64,000 nucleotides of DNA from Gaiellasilicea sp038324115 (lineage in GTDB: Bacteria > Actinomycetota > Thermoleophilia > Gaiellales > Gaiellaceae): NCBI GenBank assembly GCA_038324115.1, contig JBBQHQ010000001.1:5085-69084 (forward strand), written 5' to 3'. Position 1 is the stretch's first letter; each line of letters opens with the position of its first letter. The notes under the pieces were generated by a model. It saw only the letters and a program-made list of their open reading frames with translations. It searched no databases and was not told the origin of the DNA. Shown in pieces: positions 1 through 9,848 of this stretch. A program made the position numbers and the translations under genes.

Positions 1-1364
<1,364 letters not shown>

Positions 1365-1368
<4 letters not shown>

Positions 1369-2696
1369 GCACGCCGGAGGACAACAAGCCCGGGAACGGC
1401 GAGGAGGTCGAGAGCCCGAGCACCGACCCCGACTACGCGCCGAGCGTCGCGGCGAAGATCGACGTCTGGTCGAAGGCCGGCGGCCTCTTCGTGCCGCTGC
1501 TGACGACGCTCCTCGCGTTCTTCATCGGCGGGCTCGTCGTTCTCGTCACCACAGGCAAGAACCCGATCACGACCTATCAGGAGATCTTCAAGGGCGCCGG
1601 CCTGAACTGGTTCTTCCATGTCGGCAGCTACGAGGCGACCCTGCCGTTCAGCGACACGAAGGTCTGGTTCCCCTGGAACACCGGCAGCGTCCCGGACGAC
1701 CAGGTCTCGTTCCTCGCCGGGCTGAACCTGCAGCAGACGCTGATCATCTGGATCCCGCTCGTCCTGACCGGGCTCGCGGTCGCGTTCGCCTTCCGCTGCG
1801 GCATGTTCAACATCGGCGGCCAGGGCCAGTACCTCGTCGGCGCGATCATGGCCGTCTGGGTCGGCTCGTCGCTGCCGGGACTGCCGAGCGCGCTCCACAT
1901 CATCGTCGCGGCGGCCGCAGGCGCGCTCGTCGGCGCCGCGTACGCCGGGATCGCGGGGCTGCTGAAAGCGCTCGTGGGGACGCACGAGGTGATCTCGACG
2001 ATCATGTTGAACTGGATCGCGATCTGGACCGGGGTGTTCTTATTCGGCCTCGGCGGCCCCCTGCAGAACTCGAACCCCGGCGGCGAGTCGGTCCCCGTCT
2101 CGAACGACATCCTCGACGAGTCGAAGCTGAAGGTCTTCTGGGGGGAGCCGCTCCTGCAGGGGCTCCATCTCGGCTTCCTGATCGCGATCTCCGGACTCGT
2201 CGTCTACTGGATCACGTTGAACCGGACGACGCTCGGCTACGAGGTGCGCGCCGTCGGCTTCAGCCCGGAGGCTGCCCGGTACGGAGGCATCTCGGTTGCG
2301 CGCAACTACTTCCTGGCGATGGCGATCTCGGGCACGTTCGCCGGCCTCGCGGGCGCCGTGGACATCCTCGGCTGGCAGTTCCGGATCAACACGAACGACG
2401 TCCTGACGACGTCGATCGGGTTCGTCGGGATCGCGGTCGCGCTCCTAGGGCGTAACACGGCGATCGGCGTCGGCCTGGCGGGGCTGCTCTTCGCGGCGCT
2501 CGTCACGGGCACATCGACGCGGAATCTCGACCCCGAGATCTTCCGACCGGAGCTCGCGTCCAACCTGACGCTCCTGATTCAGGGGCTCGTCGTCCTCTTC
2601 GTCGGCGCGGACGTGATCATCCTCTCGCTCTTCAACCTCCGAAAGCGCAGGCGGCAGGCGCCGACCGTGCCCCGCGTGGAGAGCACCGATGTCTAG
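1365..2696 (+). CDS. ABC transporter permease, BMP/nucleoside type (first)
   Basis: Membrane permease of the same importer, 443 aa, BPD_transp_2 family (YufP/NupP-like). After a polar N-terminus of about 40 residues come multiple hydrophobic segments; RCGMFNIGGQGQYLVGA is the typical conserved loop, and EVRAVGFSPEAARYGGI is the coupling region expected to contact the ATPase. It has an insertion of about 60 residues after the first membrane helix. The GTG start overlaps the ATPase stop, and its end overlaps the second permease by 8 bp. Role is established for the family; substrate (nucleoside versus other) is inference. Confidence 0.93.
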
Positions 2697-3879
2697 CCTC
2701 GTCGGCAGGCTGCCACGCGGCCCTCGGGGCCTCGCCTGGCTCGGGATCCTGATCGGGCTCACGGCCTTCTGGGTCGCCCTGCCGCCGCTGAAGCTGCGCA
2801 CGCCGCTCGTACCGGCCGTGATCGGTCTCGTCGCGCTCGCGCTCGGGATCTACGCGGTCTCGCAGGGCGTGCGGCGGCTCGGGTGGGGGGCGGTCATCGC
2901 CGGGATCGGCGGGATCGGGCTCGGTTACCTGGCCACCCGCTCGAGCGTCGATCACCTCGACCAGGTGATCGTCTGGTCGGCGCTGATCGCCGCGATGCTG
3001 CGCTTCGCCACGCCGCTCGCGTTCGCAGCGATGGGCGGGATCTTCTCCGAGCGGAGCGGCGTCGTGAACATCGGCCTCGAGGGGATGATGCTGACCGGCG
3101 CGTTCTTCGGGATCCTCGCGGCCGACAAGCTCAACTCGTGGATCCTCGGCCTCGTCTGCGCGGCGCTCGCGGGGGGGCTGATGGCCCTCATCCATGCCTT
3201 CTTCGCGATCCAGCTCCGGGCCGACCAGATCGTCGGCGGCACCGCGATCAACTTCCTCGCGCTCGGGATCACGGGATACCTGTTCATCGACGTCTACGGC
3301 GGCCAGGGCACGCCCACGGACGTCTCCGAGATCCCCGACGTCCACCTGGCGTTCCTCTCCGACTGGTACTTCCTGGGGCCGATCTTCGGCCAGCTCAACC
3401 TGATGATCTGGCTCGCGTTCGTGACGGTACTGGTCTCGTGGATCGTCCTCTTCAAGACCCCGGTCGGGCTTCGGATCAGGGCGGTCGGCGAGCATCCGCG
3501 CGCCGCCGAGACGGTCGGGATCCCGGTCTACGCGACCCGATATGCCGCCGTCGTTCTCTCGGGCGTCCTCGCGGCGCTCGGCGGCGCCTATCTCTCGATC
3601 GGGTTCGTCAACTCGTTCAACCAGAACATGACCGTCGGGAAGGGCTTCATCGCGCTCGCCGCCGTGATCTTCGGGAACTGGCGCCCCTGGGGTGCGGCCG
3701 CCGCGGCGCTGCTCTTCGGCTTCTCGAGCGCCCTCGCGCAGCGGCTGCCCGCCTACTCCGAGTCGGCCGCCGTCCTCTTTCAGGCGCTGCCCTACGTGCT
3801 CACCCTGATCGCGGTCGCCGGTGTGATCGGCCGCTCGATTCCGCCTGCGGCGGTCGGCCGTCCCTACCGCAAGCAGTAA
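2689..3879 (+). CDS. ABC transporter permease, BMP/nucleoside type (second)
   Basis: Second membrane subunit, 396 aa, YufQ/NupQ-like. It begins with extra N-terminal hydrophobic segments (about residues 10-75) ahead of the permease core. The core has SGVVNIGLEGMMLTGA, the counterpart of the loop seen in the first permease, and IRAVGEHPRAAETVGI as coupling region. The ATG start lies inside the preceding gene (8-bp overlap), so the three genes form one translationally coupled operon. It ends with TAA and is followed by a short gap. Confidence 0.93.
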   Translation: MSSLVGRLPRGPRGLAWLGILIGLTAFWVALPPLKLRTPLVPAVIGLVALALGIYAVSQGVRRLGWGAVIAGIGGIGLGYLATRSSVDHLDQVIVWSALIAAMLRFATPLAFAAMGGIFSERSGVVNIGLEGMMLTGAFFGILAADKLNSWILGLVCAALAGGLMALIHAFFAIQLRADQIVGGTAINFLALGITGYLFIDVYGGQGTPTDVSEIPDVHLAFLSDWYFLGPIFGQLNLMIWLAFVTVLVSWIVLFKTPVGLRIRAVGEHPRAAETVGIPVYATRYAAVVLSGVLAALGGAYLSIGFVNSFNQNMTVGKGFIALAAVIFGNWRPWGAAAAALLFGFSSALAQRLPAYSESAAVLFQALPYVLTLIAVAGVIGRSIPPAAVGRPYRKQ

Positions 3880-3946
3880 CGGCGGCTCCCTGCGTCCCGG
3901 TGGGGCGAAGGGAGCCGTCCTCCTCGGCCTGCTCGCGGCGGCGGTC

Positions 3947-4216
3947 GTGCCCGCCGCGATCGTGGCGACGCGGTGGTCGGGCGCGTACGGCCTCCTCCAT
4001 GCCGGGTTCGCGATCCCGGTCGCGATCGTGCTGGGGATCGCCGCCATGGGCCTCGCGCGGCGCGCGCGGGAGCGCTCCCGCCGGACGATCGCGGGAGCGG
4101 AAGCCCGGCCCAGCGTGACGATCGCGCGTACGCTCGGGCTGGCCGGGATCCTGATCGGGGTCACCGGGGCGATGGCGATCGGCGTCTATCTCGTGCTCAA
4201 GGCGGTCTCGGGCTAG
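3947..4216 (+). CDS. small membrane protein, unknown function
   Basis: 89 aa with two to three hydrophobic segments separated by a basic loop (RRARERSRR). I do not recognise a named family. The GTG at 3947 is the first standard start after an in-frame stop at 3824, but the frame between them encodes a convincing extra membrane stretch (GAVLLGLLAAAVV). The true start may therefore be a non-standard codon upstream (CTG at 3890 or 3845) and the first helix may be under-called. It sits between the transporter and the RodZ-like gene and is probably read from the transporter transcript. Function unknown. Confidence 0.55.
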   Translation: MPAAIVATRWSGAYGLLHAGFAIPVAIVLGIAAMGLARRARERSRRTIAGAEARPSVTIARTLGLAGILIGVTGAMAIGVYLVLKAVSG

Positions 4217-4237
4217 GCCGGCACGGCCGAAGGCCGC

Positions 4238-4243
4238 TACGAT
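4238..4243 (+). promoter_or_regulatory. putative -10 element of a leaderless transcript (rodZ-like gene)
   Basis: TACGAT followed by 6 nt and then the GTG start at 4250. A transcription start about 7 nt downstream of a -10 would coincide with the start codon. No clear -35 is visible. The same spacing recurs at other genes in the window. Confidence 0.4.
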
Positions 4244-4249
4244 CGTCAC

Positions 4250-4984
4250 GTGTTCGAGATCGGAAACAGCCTCCGCGAGGCTCGTCTCCGCCAGCATCTT
4301 GACTTTCCGGATGCGGAGCACGGGACGAAGATTCGCGGCAAGTACCTGCGCGCGCTCGAAGAGGAGCGCTTCGAGGTGCTGCCGTCGCACACCTACGTCA
4401 AGGGCTTCCTTCGCAGCTACGCGGACTTCCTCGGGCTTGACGGTCAGCTCTACGTGGACGAGTACAACTCCCGCTTCGTCAGCGGGGAGGACGACATGCC
4501 GATGCGCGCCCGCCGCGTCCCGGCTGCGCGCGGCCGCCGTCGCGAGCGCCGCGAGTCGAACATCGTCCTGCTCGCGCTGCTCGTGATCGCGCTCGTGACA
4601 GCGCTCGTGATCGCCGCGTGGAAGTACGGCGGCTCCGAGCCGCAAGCGGTTCCCGGTCTGAAGACGACACCCACCACGACGCAGAAGCCCGCGCCCGTGT
4701 CGCCGGCTCCGACGGGGACTGCGATCCTCGAGATCGCCGCCCGGACCGGCGGCTCGTTCGTGGTCGTCAGGCGCGGCGGGGCGGATGGGCTCGTCGAGTA
4801 CAGCGGCACGATCGAGCAGGGACAGCGCCAGCGGTTCACGGGCACGCTGCTCTGGTTCCAGATTCGCCGGCCCAAGAACGTCCTCGTCAAGTTGAACGGC
4901 AACCGGGCCAAGCTCCCGCTCGTCGTCAAGACGAACGGCCTCTTCGCGACCGCGAAGCGCATCTCCGTCAACGATCCTTCTTGA
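4250..4984 (+). CDS. RodZ-like helix-turn-helix membrane protein
   Basis: 244 aa. The N-terminal HTH_25 domain (about residues 1-70, GNSLREARLRQ and KYLRALEEERFEVLP) is followed by a basic linker, one membrane helix (about residues 103-123), a Thr/Pro-rich stretch, and a C-terminal DUF4115-type beta domain (residues ~155-240). This is the layout of RodZ, which links MreB to the wall synthesis machinery in rods. In actinobacteria without MreB the role is less clear, so the name is by architecture only. Start chosen at GTG 4250, directly after a TACGAT -10. It is followed 10 bp later by cinA. Confidence 0.82.
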   Translation: MFEIGNSLREARLRQHLDFPDAEHGTKIRGKYLRALEEERFEVLPSHTYVKGFLRSYADFLGLDGQLYVDEYNSRFVSGEDDMPMRARRVPAARGRRRERRESNIVLLALLVIALVTALVIAAWKYGGSEPQAVPGLKTTPTTTQKPAPVSPAPTGTAILEIAARTGGSFVVVRRGGADGLVEYSGTIEQGQRQRFTGTLLWFQIRRPKNVLVKLNGNRAKLPLVVKTNGLFATAKRISVNDPS

Positions 4985-4994
4985 GTCCCGCCCG

Positions 4995-6278
4995 GTGACG
5001 GAGAGCCGCCGCCCGAGGGCGGTGCTGGTCGTGACGGGCAGCGAGCTCGTCCGCGGCGAGCGCACCGACCTGAACGGGCCCTTCCTGGCGCGCTCCCTGC
5101 TGGCGCTCGGGGTCGAGCCGGCGCGGATCCAGATCGTGGGCGACGACGCGGCCGAGCTCGAGGCGGCGGTTCGCGAGGCCGTCGGGCACGCCGATCTCGT
5201 CGCGATCTCAGGCGGGCTCGGGCCGACGCACGACGACCGCACGGTCGAAGTCGTCGCCCGCGTCGCCGGGCTCGAACTGGAACTGAGACCCGAGCTCGAG
5301 GCCGAGATCGAAGGGGTGTCGCGCGCCGTCGCCGAGCGGATGAAGCGGCCGTACGCGGACTTCTCCGAGGGCGTCCGCAAACAGGCGACGCTCCCTGCCG
5401 GCGCCACCTCACTCGGCCTGGCCGGGACCGCCCCGGGGATGGTCGTCGAGGTGAACGGGACGCCGGTGGTGATTCTGCCGGGACCGCCTCCCGAACTGCA
5501 GCGGCTCTGGCCGAACGCGCTCACGACAGAACCGGTCCGGCGCGTGCTCGACGGAGGCGAGCCGCCGCTCCGGCGGACGCTGCGCCTCTTCGGGACGGGC
5601 GAGTCGACTGTCGCGCGCGCCTTCGAGGAGGCGGGCGGCGACGGAGACGGAGTGGAGGTGACGATCTGCGCCCGCGACTTCGAGATCGTCGTCGAGGTGC
5701 TCGCGGAGCCGCGCGCCGAGCAACGCGCCGAGTCACTGACCGCCGGCCTGCGCGAGCGGCTCGGCCGCCATCTCTATTCGGAGGACGGTCGGGTCGTCGA
5801 GGAGGTCGTGCTCGACCTCTGCCGGGCGCGGGGGCTGACGCTCGGAACTGCCGAGTCGTGCACCGGCGGGCTCGTGGCCGCGCGGCTGACCGCCGTGCCG
5901 GGCTTCAGCGACACCACACTCGGCGGGATCGTCTCCTATTCGAACGCGATCAAGGTGCGCGAGCTGGACGTTCCGGAGGCGCTGATCGAGGAGCACGGCG
6001 CCGTCTCGGCCGAAGTGGCGGAGGCAATGGCACGCGGTGCCCGCGAGCGCCTCGGCGTGGACGTCGCGGTCGCCGTCACGGGTGTCGCGGGCCCCGGCGG
6101 CGGCACGGAGGAGAAGCCGGTCGGGCTCGTCTACTTCCACGCGATCACCCCGGATGCAAGCAGGGGCGCCTTCTTCAGCTTCCCCGGCGACCGCGACTCG
6201 ATCCGGCGGCGCTCCGTCGTCGGCGCGCTCCATCTCGTCCGGCGCCTTTTGGAACGAAAGCTGCACGAAGACGTATGA
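4995..6278 (+). CDS. cinA: CinA family competence/damage-inducible protein
   Basis: 427 aa with both classical halves. The N-terminal molybdopterin-binding-like domain (residues 1-170, GSELVRGERTDLNGPF and SGGLGPTHDDRTVE) corresponds to the ADP-ribose pyrophosphatase part. The C-terminal CinA domain (about residues 270-420, GTAESCTGGLVAARLT and TGVAGPGGGTEEKPVG) corresponds to nicotinamide-mononucleotide deamidase, a pyridine-nucleotide salvage enzyme. The GTG start follows the RodZ-like stop by 10 bp. cinA upstream of recA is a recurrent bacterial arrangement, consistent with co-expression. Confidence 0.93.
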   Translation: MTESRRPRAVLVVTGSELVRGERTDLNGPFLARSLLALGVEPARIQIVGDDAAELEAAVREAVGHADLVAISGGLGPTHDDRTVEVVARVAGLELELRPELEAEIEGVSRAVAERMKRPYADFSEGVRKQATLPAGATSLGLAGTAPGMVVEVNGTPVVILPGPPPELQRLWPNALTTEPVRRVLDGGEPPLRRTLRLFGTGESTVARAFEEAGGDGDGVEVTICARDFEIVVEVLAEPRAEQRAESLTAGLRERLGRHLYSEDGRVVEEVVLDLCRARGLTLGTAESCTGGLVAARLTAVPGFSDTTLGGIVSYSNAIKVRELDVPEALIEEHGAVSAEVAEAMARGARERLGVDVAVAVTGVAGPGGGTEEKPVGLVYFHAITPDASRGAFFSFPGDRDSIRRRSVVGALHLVRRLLERKLHEDV

Positions 6279-6349
6279 CCTCGCGGGCTACGTTGCCCTC
6301 ATGCCGTCCGACCGCCCTGCTTTCCTTATCTGTCCCAATCGTTGTGCGT

Positions 6350-6356
6350 TAGGAGG
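6350..6356 (+). promoter_or_regulatory. strong ribosome binding site of recA
   Basis: An AGGAGG core ends 8 nt before the ATG at 6365. It decides the start of RecA. No obvious LexA box is visible in the 86-bp cinA-recA gap. Confidence 0.7.
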
Positions 6357-6364
6357 ATGAGCGG

Positions 6365-7447
6365 ATGAACCGCGAGGAAGCTCTCGACGTCGCCCTCGGG
6401 CAGATCGAGCGTCAGTTCGGAAAGGGCTCGGTCATGAAGATGAGCGACTCGGCCCAGGTGTCGATCGGAGCCGTCTCGACGGGCTCGCTCTCGCTCGACC
6501 TCGCGCTCGGGATCGGTGGCCTGCCCCGCGGACGGGTCGTGGAGGTCTTCGGCCCGGAGAGCTCCGGGAAGACGACCCTCGTCTACCACGTGATCGCCGA
6601 GGCCCAGCGCCGCGGCGGGATCTGCGCCTTCATCGACGCCGAGCACTCGATGGACCCGTCCTACGCCAAGGCGATCGGCGTCAACGTGGACGAGCTCCTC
6701 GTCTCGCAGCCCGACACGGGCGAGCAGGCGCTCGAGATCACGGAGCTGCTCGTCCGCTCCGGGGCGCTCGACGTCGTCGCGGTCGACTCCGTCGCCGCCC
6801 TGACGCCGAAGGCCGAGATCGAAGGCGAGATGGGGGATACCCATGTCGGCCTCCAGGCCCGCCTGATGAGCCAGGCGCTGCGCAAGCTCGCCGGCACGCT
6901 CAACCGCACCGACACGATCTGCCTCTTCACGAACCAGCTCCGGGAGAAGATTGGGGTCATGTTCGGCAGCCCGGAGACGACTCCCGGCGGCCGGGCGCTC
7001 AAGTTCTACTCGTCGGTCCGGCTGGACATCCGGCGGATCGAGACCCTCAAGGACGGCGCCGAGGCCTACGGCAACCGGGCCCGCGTCAAGGTGGTCAAGA
7101 ACAAGGTCGCGCCGCCCTTCAAGCAGGCCGAGTTCGACATCATCTACGGCCAGGGGATCTCCTGGGAGGGCACCGTCCTCGAGGTGGGGATCGAGCGGAA
7201 GATCGTCCAGAAGTCCGGCTCGTACTTCAGCTTCGGCGACGAGCGGCTGGGCCAGGGGCGCCAGAACGCCTCCGCGTTCCTCAAGGAGCATCCGGACGTC
7301 GTCCAGCAGATCCTTGCCCGGATCCAGGCCGAGGCGCCTGCCGACCAGATCGTCTCCGCGCGGCTCCTGCCGAGCATCGCGGCCGAGCAGGCCGCCGCGG
7401 CTGTGGACGAGCAGATCGTCGGGGACGCCAAGGCGTCCGCGGCCTAG
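6365..7447 (+). CDS. recA: recombinase RecA
   Basis: DNA-strand-exchange ATPase for homologous recombination and SOS co-protease activity; 360 aa, normal length. Visible motifs: Walker A GPESSGKTTL, a Walker B region DVVAVDSVAALTPK, and LFTNQLREKIGVMFG with the allosteric Gln. The C-terminus lacks the very acidic tail of proteobacteria and is instead Ala-rich. The start is supported by the upstream AGGAGG. recX begins at the next base after the stop, as in many actinobacteria, where read-through sets the RecA:RecX ratio. Confidence 0.98.
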   Translation: MNREEALDVALGQIERQFGKGSVMKMSDSAQVSIGAVSTGSLSLDLALGIGGLPRGRVVEVFGPESSGKTTLVYHVIAEAQRRGGICAFIDAEHSMDPSYAKAIGVNVDELLVSQPDTGEQALEITELLVRSGALDVVAVDSVAALTPKAEIEGEMGDTHVGLQARLMSQALRKLAGTLNRTDTICLFTNQLREKIGVMFGSPETTPGGRALKFYSSVRLDIRRIETLKDGAEAYGNRARVKVVKNKVAPPFKQAEFDIIYGQGISWEGTVLEVGIERKIVQKSGSYFSFGDERLGQGRQNASAFLKEHPDVVQQILARIQAEAPADQIVSARLLPSIAAEQAAAAVDEQIVGDAKASAA

Positions 7448-8038
7448 ATGAAGACGGTGACCGCGCTCCGGGCCGCGAGCCCGGGGCGCGTCGCCGTCGA
7501 ACTCGACGGCGAACGCTGGCGGACGCTGCCCCTCGAGGCCGTCGTCCGCGCCCGGCTCTCACCGGGCCGGCCGCTGGAGCGCGGCACGGCCCGCACGCTC
7601 GCGCGGGAGGTCAGGCGACTGCGGGCGCTCGACGTGGCCGGCCGCGCGTTGCGCTCACGCGACCGCTCCGTCGCCGAGGTCGAGCAGCGTCTGCAGGCTC
7701 GTGGGATCGCACCCGGTGAGCGAGGGCGCGCGCTCGACACGCTCTCCTCCGCCGGCCTGCTCGACGATCGCCGCGTCGCCCTGACCAGAGCGCGTGGGCT
7801 CGCCGAGCGCGGCTCGGGCGACGCCCTGATCCGCTTCGATCTCGAGCAGCGGGGGATCGACGCGGAGACGATCGAGGCGGCGGTCGCGGCGCTCGAGCCG
7901 GAACCGGCCCGAGCCCGCCGGATCGTCGAGCGGCGCGGGGTGGGGGCGAAGACCGTCCGGTACCTCGTGTCGAAGGGATTCGGCGAGGACGCCGTCGAGA
8001 GCGCCGTTGCGGCAGACCTCGGCGACGCGGTAGGATGA
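7448..8038 (+). CDS. recX: regulatory protein RecX
   Basis: 196 aa modulator that binds and inhibits RecA filaments. The N-terminal 60 residues are poorly conserved; the body carries the three-helix repeats typical of RecX (RSRDRSVAEVEQRLQARGI, LDTLSSAGLLDDRRVAL, GSGDALIRFDLEQRGID, VRYLVSKGFGEDAVESAV). The start ATG immediately abuts the recA stop, indicating translational coupling. Identification rests on these repeats and the position after recA. Confidence 0.9.
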   Translation: MKTVTALRAASPGRVAVELDGERWRTLPLEAVVRARLSPGRPLERGTARTLAREVRRLRALDVAGRALRSRDRSVAEVEQRLQARGIAPGERGRALDTLSSAGLLDDRRVALTRARGLAERGSGDALIRFDLEQRGIDAETIEAAVAALEPEPARARRIVERRGVGAKTVRYLVSKGFGEDAVESAVAADLGDAVG

Positions 8039-8279
8039 GCGGGCTTCCATCTGACGTTTTTGCTGCATAGCTGCGTTTTTCCGAAACCTTGCAAAACCTG
8101 AATCCTCGCGATCCCACCTCGATCCCTTCCGGTGCCCTGAAGGAGACGCTGGAGCTCGCGTAGCGACGCGACGAGACCGGAGCGCGGCCGCGCAGGCCGA
8201 GCGCCGGATGTGAGCACGCGGCACTCAGCGGACAGCGCTGGGACCGCACCAAACGACCTTCACCAGGAGGTGCGGCGGG
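8039..8279 (+). other. recX-rny intergenic leader
   Basis: 241 bp without a gene. It holds two short T-tracts flanking GCTGCATAGCTGC near 8056-8081, unusual in this GC-rich context and a plausible promoter or terminator zone, then an ordinary leader ending in CAGGAGG before rny. No tRNA or recognised RNA seen. Confidence 0.35.
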
Positions 8280-9779
8280 ATGCTCACGCTCATTGCGGCT
8301 CTCAGCGGGATCGGAGTCGGGGTCGCCCTTGCGTCGGCGCTGCTGCTCCTCCGCAGCCGCTCGCGCGTCCACGTCGCCGAGCGGGAGGCCGAGGCGATCC
8401 GGCGCGAGGCGCTGATCGAGGCCCGCGAGCAGGCCGTCTGGCACCGCGCCGAGATCGAGGACGAGGTCCGGGCCCGGCGCGAGCAGGTCGCGACGGTCGA
8501 GGAGCGCGCCCAAGTCCAGGAGCTCGAGGCCGAGCGCCGGCTGCTCGACGTGGAGCGGCGCGAGCAAGGCCTGAGCGACCGTGAGGTGCACGTCCGCACC
8601 CTCCAGGAGGAATCCAAGGCGGCGCGGGACGAGGCGACGCAGGTGCTCGAGCGTGCCGCGGGCCTCACCGTGGCCGAGGCGAAGCACCACCTGCTCGAGC
8701 GCTCCGAGGACCTGATCCGCCACGAGCTCGCCCGCACCGTCCGCCAGCTCGACGAGGAGGCACGGACCGAAGCCCGGCGCCGCGCCAGGAACCTCGTCGC
8801 CGACGCCTTGCAGCGTGTCGCCGCGAGCCATACCGCAGAGACGACAGTCAGCGTGGTCGAGCTGCCCTCCGACGACATGAAGGGGCGGATCATCGGCCGG
8901 GAGGGCCGCAACATCCGTGCGCTCGAGCACCTCACCGGCGTCGACTTCATCATCGACGACACCCCGCAGGCGGTCGTCCTGTCCTCTTTCGACGGCATCC
9001 GCCGCGAGATCGCGAAGATGACCCTGGAGAAGCTCGTCGAGGACGGCCGGATCCATCCCGCCCGGATCGAGGAGATGTATTACGGCGCCAAGGCGGAGCT
9101 GGAGGAGCACATTCGGCTCGCGGGCGAGCAGGCGGTGTTCGAGGCGAACTGCGGCGACGTCCACGAGGAGCTCGCCAGGGTCCTCGGACGGCTCCGCTAC
9201 CGCACGAGCTACGGCCAGAACGTGCTCAAGCACACGCTCGAGGTCGTCCATCTCGCCGGTGTGATGGCGAGCGAGTTGGGCGCGAGCGTGAAGACGGCGA
9301 AGCGGGCCGCCCTTCTGCACGACCTCGGCAAGGCGATGACCCACGAGGTCGAGGGCTCGCACGCCGCCATCTCAGCCCAGTGGGCGAAGCGCCACGGCGA
9401 GAGTCAGGGCGTCGTCCACGCGATCGAGGCTCACCACCACGAGATCGAGCCGCAGACCGTCGAGGCGGTGCTCCTGATCGCCGCCGACGCGATCTCTGCC
9501 TCGCGGCCGGGTGCCCGGGGCGAGAGTCTCGAGCACTACATCAAGCGTCTCGGCGCGCTCGAGGAGATCGCCACCCGGAAGCGCGGCGTCGCGAAGGCCT
9601 ACGCGCTCCAGGCAGGGCGCGAGATCCGCGTCATGGTCGAGCCGACCGAGATCGACGACGAGGCTGCGATCCTGCTCTCCCACGAGATCGCCCGAGAGAT
9701 CGAAGACCAGCTCGAGTACCCGGGCCAGGTGAAGGTGATCGTGATCCGCGAGAGCCGCGCGATCGAAGTCGCGAAGTAA
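8280..9779 (+). CDS. rny: ribonuclease Y
   Basis: Membrane-anchored endoribonuclease that starts mRNA decay; 499 aa. Order: N-terminal membrane helix (residues ~2-22), long charged coiled coil (to ~190), KH domain with GRIIGREGRNIRALE, then an HD domain with LLHDLGKAM and the later AHHHE. Length and layout match the family. The ATG is preceded by AGGAGGTGCGGCGG. A monocistronic start after a 240-bp gap suggests its own promoter. Confidence 0.96.
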   Translation: MLTLIAALSGIGVGVALASALLLLRSRSRVHVAEREAEAIRREALIEAREQAVWHRAEIEDEVRARREQVATVEERAQVQELEAERRLLDVERREQGLSDREVHVRTLQEESKAARDEATQVLERAAGLTVAEAKHHLLERSEDLIRHELARTVRQLDEEARTEARRRARNLVADALQRVAASHTAETTVSVVELPSDDMKGRIIGREGRNIRALEHLTGVDFIIDDTPQAVVLSSFDGIRREIAKMTLEKLVEDGRIHPARIEEMYYGAKAELEEHIRLAGEQAVFEANCGDVHEELARVLGRLRYRTSYGQNVLKHTLEVVHLAGVMASELGASVKTAKRAALLHDLGKAMTHEVEGSHAAISAQWAKRHGESQGVVHAIEAHHHEIEPQTVEAVLLIAADAISASRPGARGESLEHYIKRLGALEEIATRKRGVAKAYALQAGREIRVMVEPTEIDDEAAILLSHEIAREIEDQLEYPGQVKVIVIRESRAIEVAK

Positions 9780-9833
9780 ACGACCGTCCTCTTCTGCCGG
9801 CAGCCGCGACCGTGACGGCGCTCTGGCCGGGGC

Positions 9834-9839
9834 TAGACT
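9834..9839 (+). promoter_or_regulatory. putative -10 element of miaB
   Basis: TAGACT ending 9 nt before the ATG at 9849; initiation about 7 nt downstream would leave a leader of only a few nucleotides. No Shine-Dalgarno sequence precedes the ATG. Confidence 0.35.
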
Positions 9840-9848
9840 GACGCCGCG

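Noticed and set aside
2632..5524. Long minus-strand open frames across the permease, RodZ-like and cinA genes
   Set aside because: Same shadow effect; products are Arg/Asp/Pro-rich with no recognisable domain, and the plus strand is fully accounted for.
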